This document shows positions 49,503 to 60,480 of a stretch of 64,000 nucleotides of DNA, one piece after another. Origin of the DNA: Antennarius striatus (lineage: Eukaryota > Chordata > Actinopteri > Lophiiformes > Antennariidae); NCBI RefSeq assembly GCF_040054535.1, contig NC_090782.1, forward strand, positions 24,416,501 through 24,480,500, written 5' to 3'. A program made the translations under genes and the position numbers. The first letter of the stretch is position 1, and each line of letters starts with the position of its first letter. The notes under the pieces were generated by a model that worked only from the letters and a program-made list of their open reading frames with translations, did not search any database and had not been told where the DNA came from.

Positions 49503-52500
49503 TTATTTATAGGCTTTCTTGTTGCAGATGTTGGAATGCAGATTCTTGTTTTTGATGCGTTCGGGTGCAGCGGGAACTTTCTGTTCTGTTATCATCTGGT
49601 GGCGTGTTGGCTGATACTCACAGGTTGTCAGGTGCAGGGCGCCGCAGACGAGGAGCATCATCGCTGGAATGCCAGAGAGGGGCGAGGCGGCGTCGGTGGG
49701 AGGGGGGCAGGGGGCTTCCTGCCGCTTGGGCTGCTGGGAGGCTTCAGCGCTCTTGTCTTTACACTTCTGACTGCAAAACAAAGAGGACGATTGTAACAAA
49801 GATACACTCATTTTGTGCATCCAACTGGTAGAAGAAAAAAAAACTTTATTTAAAAAATTTTTTTTTTAAACTTTATTTTTCTCTTTATGAGGATCTGATC
49901 GTTCAAATCAGAAATAAATAAACTCTGTGACCTCCTCTCTGACCCGGCTGGCGTTCTATCTGATAACGGCGTGCCGGACCGGGTGGGCGTGGCCAACTCA
50001 CAGCTGTTTGTGCAGGTACTGCTGTCCCGACTCGCAGGCTTTGGTTTGGCTCTGCGCCGCCGTCATGTGACTCTCGGCGGCGGCCTTCAGGCTGAAGCAG
50101 GAGGAGGTCTGATGGAGCGCCTGGGTCATGTTCTCCTGCAGGGACTCGATGTGATCTGAGCACACAGACAAGGACAGACGGGAATCACGCGTCAGTTCAA
50201 GGTCAAATTGAGCTCAAATCTGTTTCTTTCTTTTAAACTTTCAGACCAAACATCCCATTGTTCCTCTACCTCAGGTGCCTCACACTTCAGCAGATGTAAT
50301 GACTCGTTTTGACTCACTTGTTCCACGCAGACCTGCCCTCATTAACCCCCCCCCCCGCCTGATGTTTACCCGCCGTCGTCGCCGCCCGTTCGCACAATGC
50401 TCCCCTCATATCTGCGGCATCCACCGCTTCCCTCCGATTGTTCGGCGCAGGAAGTCGCCTTTTATCGAGGCGTGTCTTCCATCAGGCAGCCGCTCCTACC
50501 GGAGAAGACTTCCCAATCTGAGACAAAAGCTCGTCTCCGATTCCACAAGGAGACGGAAAACATCCCAGCGGGCCTCGAAACGTATTCAAAAAAACCCCCA
50601 ACATTTTCAGCTCATCTTGAACCGTTAAGCATCTCAGCTGCTCCCGGGGTCAGCTGACACGTCAAGTTGGGGTTGCGATGGCCGAGCGGGAGCTGCTAGC
50701 ATCAGCGTAGCGCCGTGACATCGTCACAGGGAAGCCCACATGCCACGGCGCTGACGGCGTCCTGCTGCCGGGCAGCGAACACAAACACGGCTACTGTAGT
50801 ACGACAGTTTCCATTCCCCACACAGGAACCTGCACCCGTTCCTACCTTCCTTTCCTCTCGTCGTTCCTTTTCTTTTTTTTTTGTTTTTTATCTTTTCTCA
50901 CCTTTATTTCCTGCTGATTTTTCCTCTTTCCTTCATTTTCACTCATGTTTCTTACTTTTCTACTTCTGCTCTCTTGAAACGTTCTCTTTCTTTACGCGTC
51001 TTCTCTTTTTAGTCCTCCTTCTTGGATTAAAAAAATACGTTTGTCAGAGTTTCCATCGTTTCCTCCACCCTGGACTGAATTTGACGACTGAAACATTTTA
51101 AAGAGAATCCTTCTTATATTTTTCAGTTTACAACTTTTTCTCTCGGAGCAGAAAGGCTCTCCTGTGTTTTTTTAAGCCAGCCAATCCTGGATGTTTATTT
51201 ACTATGACTCACAGGTCGTCATGGTAACAGAGGGGGGAAAATGCAGCTAAGAATGCCGCCGGTGGCTCGCTGAGAAAGTCTCCTTTCATGGCAGTGATGG
51301 GGTTTTTCCTACCTTCCTGCAGGCTGAGCTGATGCGTGAGGTTCGCCTCCTTCTGGCGCAGCAGCTCCACGTCCTCCTGCAGGACGCTGATGTTCCCGTT
51401 CAGGACGACCTGCAGGATGAAACAAACACACCCCAGGAGGAAGCATCCTGTTAATGAGAGAGTGATGGGACACGCCAACACGAGAAGAGTTTACACTCGA
51501 TTGGAATAACGGCTGACTGTAAAACCACTAAACATTTAGCATTTAGCTTCTGAACAAAGTTGAACAAAGTTCCTGCTGCAACAGGAAACCAACCTGCTGT
51601 ACAGGAAACCAACCTGCTGTACAGGAAACCAACCTGTTGTACAGGAAACCAACCTGTTGCAACAGGAAACCAACCTGCTGTACAGGAAACCAACCTGCTG
51701 TACAGGAAACCAACCTGTTGTACAGGAAACCAACCTGTTGCAACAGGAAACCAACCTGCTGTACAGGAAACCAACCTGCTGCAACAGGAAACCAACCTGT
51801 TGTACAGGAAACCAACCTGCTGCAACAGGAAACCAACCTGCTGTACAGGAAACCAACCTGCTGTACAGGAAACCAACCTGTTGTACAGGAAACCAACCTG
51901 TTGTACAGGAAACCAACCTGCTATACAGGAAACCAACCTGTTGCAACAGGAAACCAACCTGCTGTACAGGAAACCAACCTGCTGTACAGGAAACCAACCT
52001 GCTGCAACAGGAAACCAACCTGCTGTACAGGAAACCAACCTGCTGTACAGGAAACCAACCTGCTATACAGGAAACCAACCTGCTGCAACAGGAAACCAAC
52101 CTGCTATACAGGAAACCAACCTGTTGTACAGGAAACCAACCTGCTGCAACAGGAAACCAACCTGCTGTACAGGAAACCAACCTACACAGACCATCAGAGA
52201 TCCTGAAGACGTTTTTGCAAGGCCTAAACTGGCCTAAACCCAGCGACACCCGTGGGCTAACATGTGGTTTGCGATCTGGTTTGGGTCGGGCCGGGCCGGG
52301 CGGTGCCAGCCTGTCAGGGTGGAGCTGCTGATGGAAAGCAGCGGCGCTCCATCTGTGAACTTGACGGCTTTTAGAAACATTCCTTTGTCTGAACGCAGCG
52401 GCTAAAATTAGAGCCGCTCTTTAAACAGAGTTAAAGGAGCCTCCGAACAAACGCCTGCTAGCAGAACCACATGAGCTAACGGCTCCAGAACCGAGGGAAC

Positions 52501-55290
52501 CAGGAGGGCATCAGGACCACATCAGGACCGCGTCAGGACCGCATCAGAACTACCTCCAACCCTTCTGATTAAGGAGCCGTTGATTGATCAACACCAGTGT
52601 CCTGAAGGTCCAGTTCTCCTAGAGAAACCTTTACCTGCTCTACACCTGATCCACATCCAGATCCAGTTTCTGGTTCCTGAGGAATCTGATACCGTTCCTC
52701 CAGCTCTGGAACGTTCCTGCTTCTCCTCCTCCAGATCCACCAGAGGGTTTCTCAGGTTTCCAGTCAGATGAGGCCTCTAGAATGATCCAGGACTTCTTCT
52801 GGAACCGGGTCTTGGTGGACTCTTGATGTGTTCTTGTACTATCTCCTGATCCTTGATGGGATCCACCTGACCCGTTTTTTAGGGTACCAGGAAGCAAAGC
52901 TGACTCAGAACCCCTGCCCACATCAGGAGGGGGTTCACATCAGGACGTACCACTGATCCAGAGACCTCAGAAGGTCCAGTTTGGTTTCATAGCTCCACAG
53001 AACCTTGTGGGCTCTGATCCAGATGGTTCTGAACTACTGGTTCTTCTGGATCAGCAGTGGGGAACATCTGAACCCTGATGGAGCTCCAGACCAGGATGGA
53101 CTCTGCTGAGACCTTCTAACACCGGTTTGATCTACAAAACACAAGAAGTGGACACCCACCAACCCACAATATCACACAACACTTTGAAATATCACAGGTA
53201 GCTCATGAGTTTCACAGATTAGAGCCCCCCCCCCGCCCTCACTGTGTGGCGTGGAGGGGGTTAAAGCCTGAGGTCAGGTGGTTTCAATCCTGGACGTGTA
53301 AAAGCAGGTGGGAACAGTTAGAGCTCAAATATGAAGCTTTATTCTGCAGGAATGCAGCAGCTGTCAGATGAAACGAGTTCAGAGGGAAAAGACGTTCCTG
53401 ATTCATTCAAACACGTCGTTTCTTCTCTGTCTGAACAACTGATAGAAGAAAAAACATCTAAAAACATCTAAAAACATCTAAAAACATCTAAACACAAAAA
53501 AACAAAATCAATAAAACCCCTAAACGCAGAAAAAAACACCCGCTTCAGCTGACGTGACGGAGATCCAGATCCAGATGTGGACGACCCTACAGGTAGATGA
53601 GGTGAACCAGGTTCAAGAAGGTGGGGTGGGGGGTGTGTGTGGGGGTGCATTCCATTCAGTTTGTCGAAACAGAAGCCGGCCTCCATTACAAGCACATTTT
53701 CCAGATAGATTTTTTTTTTCAGGATTTATCAGAGGAATAATTCGATGTGTTTCAGACGCGGTGACCTCTAACCGTCAGTTAGAGGTCATCTGAAGGGCGC
53801 TTGTCAGAATGTGTTCCCGTCACGACTCTGGAGCTGCTTTTCTGGAGGAACTCCAGATTTTGAGAATCCCAGAGTCGCTTTTTAACGTTTACTTTGGGCT
53901 CTAAACGTGACGTTTGGGGTTATTTCTCACTTCTGGAAGTGAAGGCGTCTGGGTAAAACACGGCGGGAGGAGGAGGAGGAGGAGGAGGAGGAGGAGGAGG
54001 AGGAGGAGGAGTGGAGCAGAGGTGAAGAGCAGTTGGAATGAGTCAGGACGAACCGTCAAAGAGGAGAAGGAAGGAAGGGAGGGGGACATACAAGGGCAAA
54101 CACTCACTTTTTCCAACCGACTCCAATGAAATCCTGAAAGCTACCAAAGCCTCTCGTGTGAAACGCTCCCGTTTTCAGGGAGGGAAAAACGATTGGTCTC
54201 GTTATTGGAGGGAAAATAAAAGTTTCCCGAAATGGAAACGGTTCCTGAAGAGGAGGGAGGGAGGAAGAGGAGAATCCCTCCCCCTGTCGGGTTCCTGTAT
54301 GAAGAAATGTTCACTTTCTCTTCTGCAGAAACAAAACTGTGAAATGTTTGTTTGCTAGAAGCTAACCGGGTCCAGGCTCTGTTGATTCTCGGGAAATAAT
54401 CTCTGTCAACTTTTACCCACAATCCTCCACTGGGAGCAGAAGTTCTACCCTCTGCTGGTTCTGGATGTTTATCGAAAGGTCGTTGCAGATCAGGAAGCCG
54501 GCCATCGCAAGATTTTATCTGCTAACTTTAGAAAAATAACGCGATGACATCACCGTCATGAGATCTAGATCATGTGGGTTAAAGTTCTATTCTGGATCAG
54601 GTGATCCAGAATAGAAAGCCCTACTGTGAGGATTCAGACTGACCTGGGATCAGATCGGTGTGGAGTTTAATTCTACAGATCCTCAAGGAAACCATCATCA
54701 GTGATATTTAGATTTTCTAGAATAACTGTCTGACCAATAGGATCCAGATTCCAGGGATGGAGGAGTCACATGACGAGACTCAGCAAATCATGGGACTTTA
54801 GGAGCCAATATCATCAACAGATCCCTGAGGACGCAGTTCTCCTGAAGCGAGACGGCGTTTAGGAGCTACACGGAAATCAAGTCTAGCTTCTGGAAGAGTT
54901 TTCCAGAAGCAGGATGAACATTCAGGAGAACCCGAACGAACACCAAGCTGGGGACAAACTCACCGCCTCCTGCCGACACTCCTCCAGCGTGGCGTTGGTG
55001 GCGCTGAGGCGCCCCAGCAGCATCAGGATCTGGGCTCTTTGGCGCTCTCGCTCCTCCCTCCCCTCCTCCACCATCTCCTCCAGAGCCACCTTGTTCTTCT
55101 TGAACACCACCTTGGCCCCCTCCAGCTTCTCCGTGGCCTCCTGCAGCTCCGCCCGGCACTGGGACGAGCTCTTCAGGTCCGGAGATGTGGCCCAAACCAC
55201 GATGACGATGAGCGAGATGATGGACCAGAGCGCCAGCAGGGCGATCACCACGTTCTTGGCCTTCTCGGAGGATCTGGAGGCGGCAGCCAT
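49503..55290 (-). CDS. Type II membrane coiled-coil protein, tetherin-like plan, ~281 aa
   Basis: Exons (minus): 54,964-55,290; 51,313-51,409; 50,002-50,155; 49,503-49,770, phases 0, 1 and 2, all GT-AG. The start MAAASRSSEKAKNVVIALLA gives a short basic cytosolic tail and one membrane segment (about 13-34). The ectodomain is predicted coiled coil from about 45 to 160 (EEMVEEGREERERQRAQILM, LQEDVELLRQKEANLTHQL). It has cysteines near 45 and 104 and more in exons 3-4, and N-glycosylation sites NAT, NIS, NLT, NMT. Near the end lies a Pro-rich stretch, then a hydrophobic SGIPAMMLLVCGALHL. That hydrophobic tail resembles the GPI signal of BST2/tetherin. However, the frame runs on 36 polar residues to a stop at 49,503 that overlaps AATAAA, unless the donor ACCT|GTGAGT (49,616-49,622) is used. 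BST2 orthology is not shown; PLVAP- or GOLM1-type proteins are alternatives. Confidence 0.7.
51575..52185. repeat. 20/21-bp minisatellite in intron 1 of the coiled-coil gene
   Basis: About 30 copies of TACAGGAAACCAACCTGCTG alternating with a CAACAGGAAACC variant. Because 20/21-bp units keep long frames open on both strands, it yields repetitive open frames up to 237 codons that are not genes. Confidence 0.97.
52190..54960 (-). other. Remainder of intron 1 of the coiled-coil gene
   Basis: No coding feature recognised. It includes a (GGA)n run at about 53,968-54,012 and GAACC/TCTGGATC-rich low-order repeats at about 52,560-53,110. The short open frames (for example 52,640-52,921) lack domains. 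Confidence 0.45.
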
Positions 55291-55908
55291 GAGGATGAGG
55301 ATGGCGTCGATGAAGAGGAGCGGCGGAGCACACAGCCGGTCTGGGTGAGTCTCAGGTTGGAGTGAGCTGAACTTTCCCTTCGGGCTGGGCAGGAACGTGA
55401 GGAGGGGCTCCCTCACGGGGTGACAGGAGGACGGCAAACCTCGGCCACACCCCCTGCCTCACCCTCCTCTTCCTCCTCCTCTCCTCTCCTCCGTATCAGC
55501 GTTACGCAGCCCGGAGGACACTCTGATCACCAGGAGTCACTCCAGCAGGGTGTGAGCACTCCGTCTGGACTGGGACGACCTCTGGGATCCCACAATCCCT
55601 CCTCAGCAGCTCTCACTCTTTCCTGACCTCCTGCCAGCTGCTGGCACACAGTTGGCACAAGCCCCGCCTCCACCGGCCTGCCCATGCCGCGATTGGCTAC
55701 AGGCTCCGGCGTTTGGGACCCTGGAAACACCCAAACAACCACCCTATAAATATCTAGAGATCGCTGCTGCCAGGGCGCCCGCCGTATCGGCATCGCTAAT
55801 CCGTCTGGCCACACCCACTCAGGCCCCGCCCACTCCGTTACATCCCAGATTGACAGTGGAAACATGTGGCTTCTGATGAGTGGTGTGTTTGTCAAGTCTT
55901 TCTCTTAC

Positions 55909-56082
55909 TGTAGTTTGGAGACAGCTGCCGTTGCCGGGGGCGACGGATGGGGCCCCGACGCCTCCGCGCCTGACAGGCCTGCTGCAGAACAATCTCAAAC
56001 ATTCTGCTGAGCGTCTCCGGCGTGCAGCGGAGGAACGCCGCCGGGCTCCTGATGGTTAACACCAGCCGCCACAGCTCACTCC
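55909..56082 (-). CDS. Orphan exon-like sequence, 58 codons, unrecognised
   Basis: Minus-strand segment with a good acceptor (TATCCTCTGCAG) and a strong donor (ACTACA|GTAAGA), 174 nt, phase 1 at both ends, open throughout. It reads SELWRLVLTIRSPAAFLRC then TPETLSRMFEIVLQQACQ and a basic tail RRRRGPIRRPRQRQ. The composition is protein-like: amphipathic helix, then Arg-rich. It lies about 620 bp upstream of the coiled-coil gene on the same strand and could be an alternative 5' exon of it, an exon of another gene or a relic. No function assigned. Confidence 0.35.
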
Positions 56083-56429
56083 CTGCAGAGGATAAACCCT
56101 CACATTAAAGGATGAGTGTTTGTCATACTGCCCCCTGGTGACACATCACACACACTACACATACACGCCACTGGAAAAAATCATAGGTGTAAAGCTGGTT
56201 GACGTAGAACAAACATCAAGTTTTCCTTTTATATTTACATTTATTCAAGTTCTAAAATTTTATTTTTATTCTCCTAAACTTTGGAAGTCGCTGCTGTTTG
56301 ATTATAGAATGATAAGAAATCTGATAAATAAATAAAATCACAATATTTTTAACTTTTATGTTTTACGCTTTCATTTTAACTCTGCTGTTATTTACATTTA
56401 TAAATTTGCCATAGATGATTTAGTTAACA

Positions 56430-56435
56430 TGTGTG

Positions 56436-56480
<45 letters not shown>
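56430..56480. repeat. (GT)n microsatellite upstream of the V-domain gene
   Basis: About 25 GT units with one TT interruption, 50 bp before the TATA box. Confidence 0.97.
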
Positions 56481-56482
<2 letters not shown>

Positions 56483-56529
56483 ATGTGCCCAGCTGTGTAT
56501 CTGTTAGGAAGCGTTTTTGAACCGTTGGA

Positions 56530-56537
56530 TATAAAAA
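56530..56537 (+). promoter_or_regulatory. TATA box of the V-domain gene
   Basis: TATAAAAA 42 bp before the start codon, which predicts a very short 5' UTR of about 10-15 bases. Confidence 0.7.
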
Positions 56538-56571
56538 CAGCAGCAGCAACAGTTTCCTCCATCGCTCCACG

Positions 56572-57471
56572 ATGGCGTCTGCGTTGGTGTGTCTGATGCT
56601 GCTCTCTGTTAGCGGTGAGTTCCAACAGTATTTGCCTTCATCAATAACAATATAGATCATTCATCAATAAAGATATTATAGCTATTAATACAATGAGGAA
56701 CCATTTGCAACAGTTGAAGAGATTTGAATGCTGAAAATGTCAAATTAAAGGTTCTTTTAGAAAGAATTGAAGATTCTGAAGGAGATTAAACATCTAAAGT
56801 CTCAGTTTATTCATATTTAAAGCTAAAAAATAAACTAGATCAGCAGAGAATTAGCCAGGAAATACCTTTATAATTAATCATTTCAGACTGTCAGGAAAAA
56901 CGCATCTTAAATAAATTTTTTTAAATATTCGCTTGTATCTCAAAAGCTTTGTTTGTTTCATTCCTAAAAATATTAAGTATTTGTTGTAAATTAAGACTAA
57001 AAACAGATTCCACAGGCGGTGGTTGGTTTGACCCCTCTGACCCCTCTGTGATGGGCGGTGCTCTCATTGGCTGTCTGTGCCTGACACCACTCCTGATTCG
57101 TCAATAAGTGCAGGTGTGTCTGCGGTTTGCGTCTAGGGGCCACGGTCCCACCTGCGTCTACTGTGAAGGTGAGGGTGGGGGAGGACGCCACCCTGCAGTG
57201 CCCCCTGCTGGACGCCAACAGCCCCTCCTCCAGGGCGGACCCCCCCACCATCAGCTGGTACAGGGTGGCCCCCGGACAGAGTCCGCAGCTGCTCCTGTCC
57301 ATCAGGTCCACCGACGTGAGGCCCGGCCCTGGGGGGGAGGCTGGTAGGTTCACCGGTGGGCCTGACGGGTCGATGCGACTCAGCGCATCCCGTAGGAGTG
57401 ACTCAGCAGTTTATTACTGCAGCATCACCGAAGGACGCCAACAGGAGGAGATGGGGGATGATGGGACGTGA
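56572..57471 (+). CDS. Secreted Ig V-domain protein with acidic tail (VpreB-like architecture)
   Basis: Exons 56,572-56,614 and 57,137-57,471, phase 1, GT-AG, 126 aa. The leader MASALVCLMLLSVSG is followed by one V-set domain: VKVRVGEDATLQCPLLDA (first Cys), TISWYRVAPGQSPQLLL (Trp of strand C), GRFTGGPDGSMRL, and SDSAVYYCSI (second Cys). Instead of a J segment the frame ends EGRQQEEMGDDGT-stop. No recombination-signal heptamer follows the YYC codons, so this is not a rearranging V segment. There is no membrane segment. A V domain with a short acidic non-J tail is the plan of mammalian VPREB. NITR, TCR-like V genes and other germline V proteins are alternatives. ATTAAA at 57,617-57,622 may be the poly(A) signal. 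The stop overlaps a weak donor AC|GTGATG that could join to the J-like exon at 59,006. Confidence 0.75.
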
Positions 57472-58882
57472 TGCTGGTTTCAGATGGATCCAATGGAGCG
57501 TCTGCAGATCCGTTTGTTTCTTCAGCCTCCTTCAGATTTTAGTGCTTATCTGATGTTTAAGTCACAAAAACAGCTGTTCACTAAAGTAAATGCAGTGAAT
57601 TCCCCTTCATTGGCTCATTAAACTACCTTGTTCTTGACTGTGATTAATCAAATTCTTCAGAACTATTTTTTTAAAATTATTATTCTTGTTATTTCTTTAA
57701 TATATTAAATATTATTTATCTCGTATTCAGTTTTTTTTTTTTAATTAACAGCGTGAATGCATCACTATATTTATCTCTAAACTGATCTGTTTACAACCAG
57801 ACTGCTGTTTGTCAGAAACATGAAAACTTTAGGAACTTTATTGTTTTGTTTTGAAATATATTTTTACTTAGAATTGGACCTGAAATACATAAAACTAAAC
57901 TAAAGATGTTTCCTGTTTGTGTTGTAATAAAACCACAGACAGCTAACAGACAAACAGCCTGCTAACAGTCAGGCACCACACAGAGCTAACAGACAGACAG
58001 TTGACATATTTACAACTTGTTCTATGTTTTACTGGGTATCAAATACCGTTCTATCACCTTGTTCTCCTGAGCCACATCTTGGGTTCGCGTTTGATCGATG
58101 TCATAGCCTGTCTGATTGTGTTGAAAAGACTGCAATACCCTGTTTGACCACACGGATTAAGCGGGATTAAACACTTACAATCCAGGGGGCGCTGTTTTCA
58201 CCTGTCACTCAATTCACCTTTTTTTTCTTACTTCACACGAAGAAGATAAACGAGTTAATGACAACACAAAGAATAATTTAAGTTAATTTTTTAAAAGAGA
58301 CAAATAAAACCTGATCTGTACTTTTATAAATGCTTATCTCTGATCAAACTATGAATTTAAATTAAGAAAATACCTACAGTGCAAGAAAATTCAGTGATTG
58401 TCATAACCAAAGTAAACATTTAACGTGTAAATAAGTAGAATAAACAAATACTGAAGCCAAAATGGTTCAGTTCAATTTCAATTTATTTTAGGTTACAGTT
58501 TTAAATATTTAGTTATTCAGATGATAAGAAAAGACACCTTTAAAAAACACAGTTAGCGGCTCCTCCAACAGTTTCATCTCATCTATTTTTTTTTTTTAAT
58601 GTCTGTCTTTTGTCGTCTCGGTTATTAGTTGCAGTAACCACAGGTGATCCTTCCTTCAAGTATGTTTTTGACAGTTTGACATGGACACAACATCATCAGT
58701 GAGAGAACTTCCTGTTTGTCTGTCCTTCTCTAACTGACTGGAGCGGCGGTTGATGGGATCCCACAGCAGTTGGTTTCTGCTGCTGCTGTTCCGCTCCAAC
58801 AGTTTCTGCTTCACTCAAAGTCTCCTGGCTTCAGCTGTCGGGAACAGAAACACCCAGGAGGTCTGCAAGAGACATCTTCAGG
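57472..58882. other. Spacer between the V-domain and J-C genes
   Basis: A/T-rich, with no V exon, repeat or other gene recognised. If the V-J-C splice is used this is its intron; otherwise it holds the V gene 3' UTR and the J-C gene promoter. An ETS-like ACTTCCTGTT lies near 58,706. Confidence 0.5.
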
Positions 58883-59535
58883 ATGACTGCAGCGCTGACC
58901 TTCGTCCTCCTGCTGTGGTGAGACTCAGGAGAATGAAGCGCTCCTCTGGCGGTCCGTCTGACCTTCTGTTCATGGTTTCTTTCTGGTCTGTGTCCCCCGC
59001 TGTAGTTTCTGGGGTATCTGGTCTCAGCCCACCCCCTTCTCCGTGGTCTTCAGTGCTGGAACTCAGCTGATTGTTGAAGAAGGCAACTTGGATCATCTTC
59101 ATCACCATGGAAACAAGACAAGAGGTAAACTTCAGTCCAACATTCAAAAAGAACCCGGAGACCGAGCTGGTCTCTGAGTCTTTGTGGCTCTTATTTTTGA
59201 TTGATGTGATTTTTATTTCCATGTTTTCAGATTCTGGTCCATCTATCCAGACTCTATCGTCCGTCCCCTTCAGTCAGGGTCCCGGATCCCCTCCGGTGCT
59301 GGTCTGCATCCTCACCGAATTAACCTCCCCTAGGCAGGATGTCCTGTGGTGGATTGACGACACAGTGGTCACATCACCAGACGTGGCGTTGTGGAGGTCG
59401 GAGGGAGGTGGAGCCTACAGCGCCACATCAGCGTGGAAGGTTTCAGCAGCCAACTGGAGGACAAGGTCCAGGTACTGGTGTGGGACCATCCAGCATGGAC
59501 AGGTGTTCAGGCAGAGTGTCTGCCCAGGAGACTGA
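58883..59535 (+). CDS. V-less Ig chain: leader, J-like segment, C1 domain (lambda5-like), 152 aa
   Basis: Exons 58,883-58,917; 59,006-59,124; 59,231-59,535, phases 2 and 1, GT-AG, 459 nt. The leader MTAALTFVLLLCFWGIWS crosses the first splice. Next comes a J-like stretch, PFSVVFSAGTQLIVEE, resembling light-chain J sequence such as VFGGGTQLTVL but with FSAG for FGxG. A linker follows, with a glycosylation site NKT. The C1 domain has PPVLVCILTEL (Cys), DVLWWIDDTVV (Trp), YSATSAWKVSAANWRTRSRY, YWCGTIQHG (Cys), and ends FRQSVCPGD with a terminal cysteine like Ig light chains. No V exon or membrane segment lies inside. Leader-J-C is the layout of lambda5 (IGLL1). pTalpha is another V-less chain but has a membrane segment. 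The J exon runs past the usual J donor site to a later one. AATAAA lies at 59,655-59,660. Confidence 0.72.
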
Positions 59536-59654
59536 ATCAAGGCTTGAGGTTTGGGTCAGGGTGAAATCCAACATCAACTTAAAGTTCTCATCTGTTGAGG
59601 TGACTTTTAGATCATCATGTTTGAAATTAGATCTGAAGAATCACATTTGGAAGA

Positions 59655-59660
59655 AATAAA
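59655..59660 (+). terminator. Poly(A) signal of the J-C gene
   Basis: AATAAA 120 bp after the stop of the C1 exon, on the same strand. Confidence 0.6.
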
Positions 59661-60237
59661 ATGTGATATCTTGTCCAACATTTTCTTAATGGAATGTTTG
59701 TGAATCATCCCGTCGTGATTTCATTTATCACTTCTTGTTATAATTTGAAACTTCTGTCCGTATGTCCCATCTGTCTTTCTCTTTCTACTTCCTGTCGTAG
59801 CAGGTTTTGCCCCAGTTTCACTTGATTGGTCGACTGTATTCAGTTCGTGACCATACTTTCAGTCCATTTTTGACCCGTCTTCCCCTTTTGGACTTCCTGT
59901 CTCCTGTTGTGGTCGTCTGCTCCACCCTGATTGGTGTCATCGTTTTGCTCACATAAAGAGTCCTTCCAGTATTCAGAGAGTAAAGATAAAATAAAGCATG
60001 ACTACCAAAGATGCGGACGGCAGAGCAAGATTTTATTAGGGTTTATTTTACAGTAAAAATAACCGTTTTCATTCCGTATTATTTAGAATCAACATTTAGA
60101 AGGTTTATTAAAATTTTTAAAAAGTATCTAGTCCCATTTCTCTTATTACCATATTTGGCATGCTGCATCAACAATAAAATAAAAATGTTTAAATATCGTA
60201 AAATTCCGTTTAACTGGCTCTTCAAGACGTCCTTTCT

Positions 60238-60480
60238 GTGGGTGATGCGGTTCTGGTTCCATCTTCGTATGTAAGTTCACCCACGTCCCGGTCCTGTGCC
60301 TCACTCGTCACATATTCCGATCATCCATTGATTATGAGCGAGTTTTACCTGCGCCAGGGTGGACGTGGGTTCCGACATCACTTCCCTTACAATTACAAGA
60401 AAAACCCGAACCTGCCGCCACAACAAAATGATCAGTGGGATCAGCCGCTTCCACCTAGGCCGCGGGAGTCTTTAATCTGA
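60238..60480 (+). other. Unassigned open frame, possibly a 3' terminal exon
   Basis: The right part reads FYLRQGGRGFRHHFPYNYKK and then PQQNDQWDQPLPPRPRESLI-stop, less biased than the surrounding random frames. No domain recognised, no clear acceptor chosen, no partner exon found. Could be chance. Confidence 0.2.

Noticed and set aside
51451-52331. Open frames up to 237 codons on both strands
   Set aside because: All are translations of the 20/21-bp minisatellite (CTGNQP or LVSCTAGWFPV repeats).
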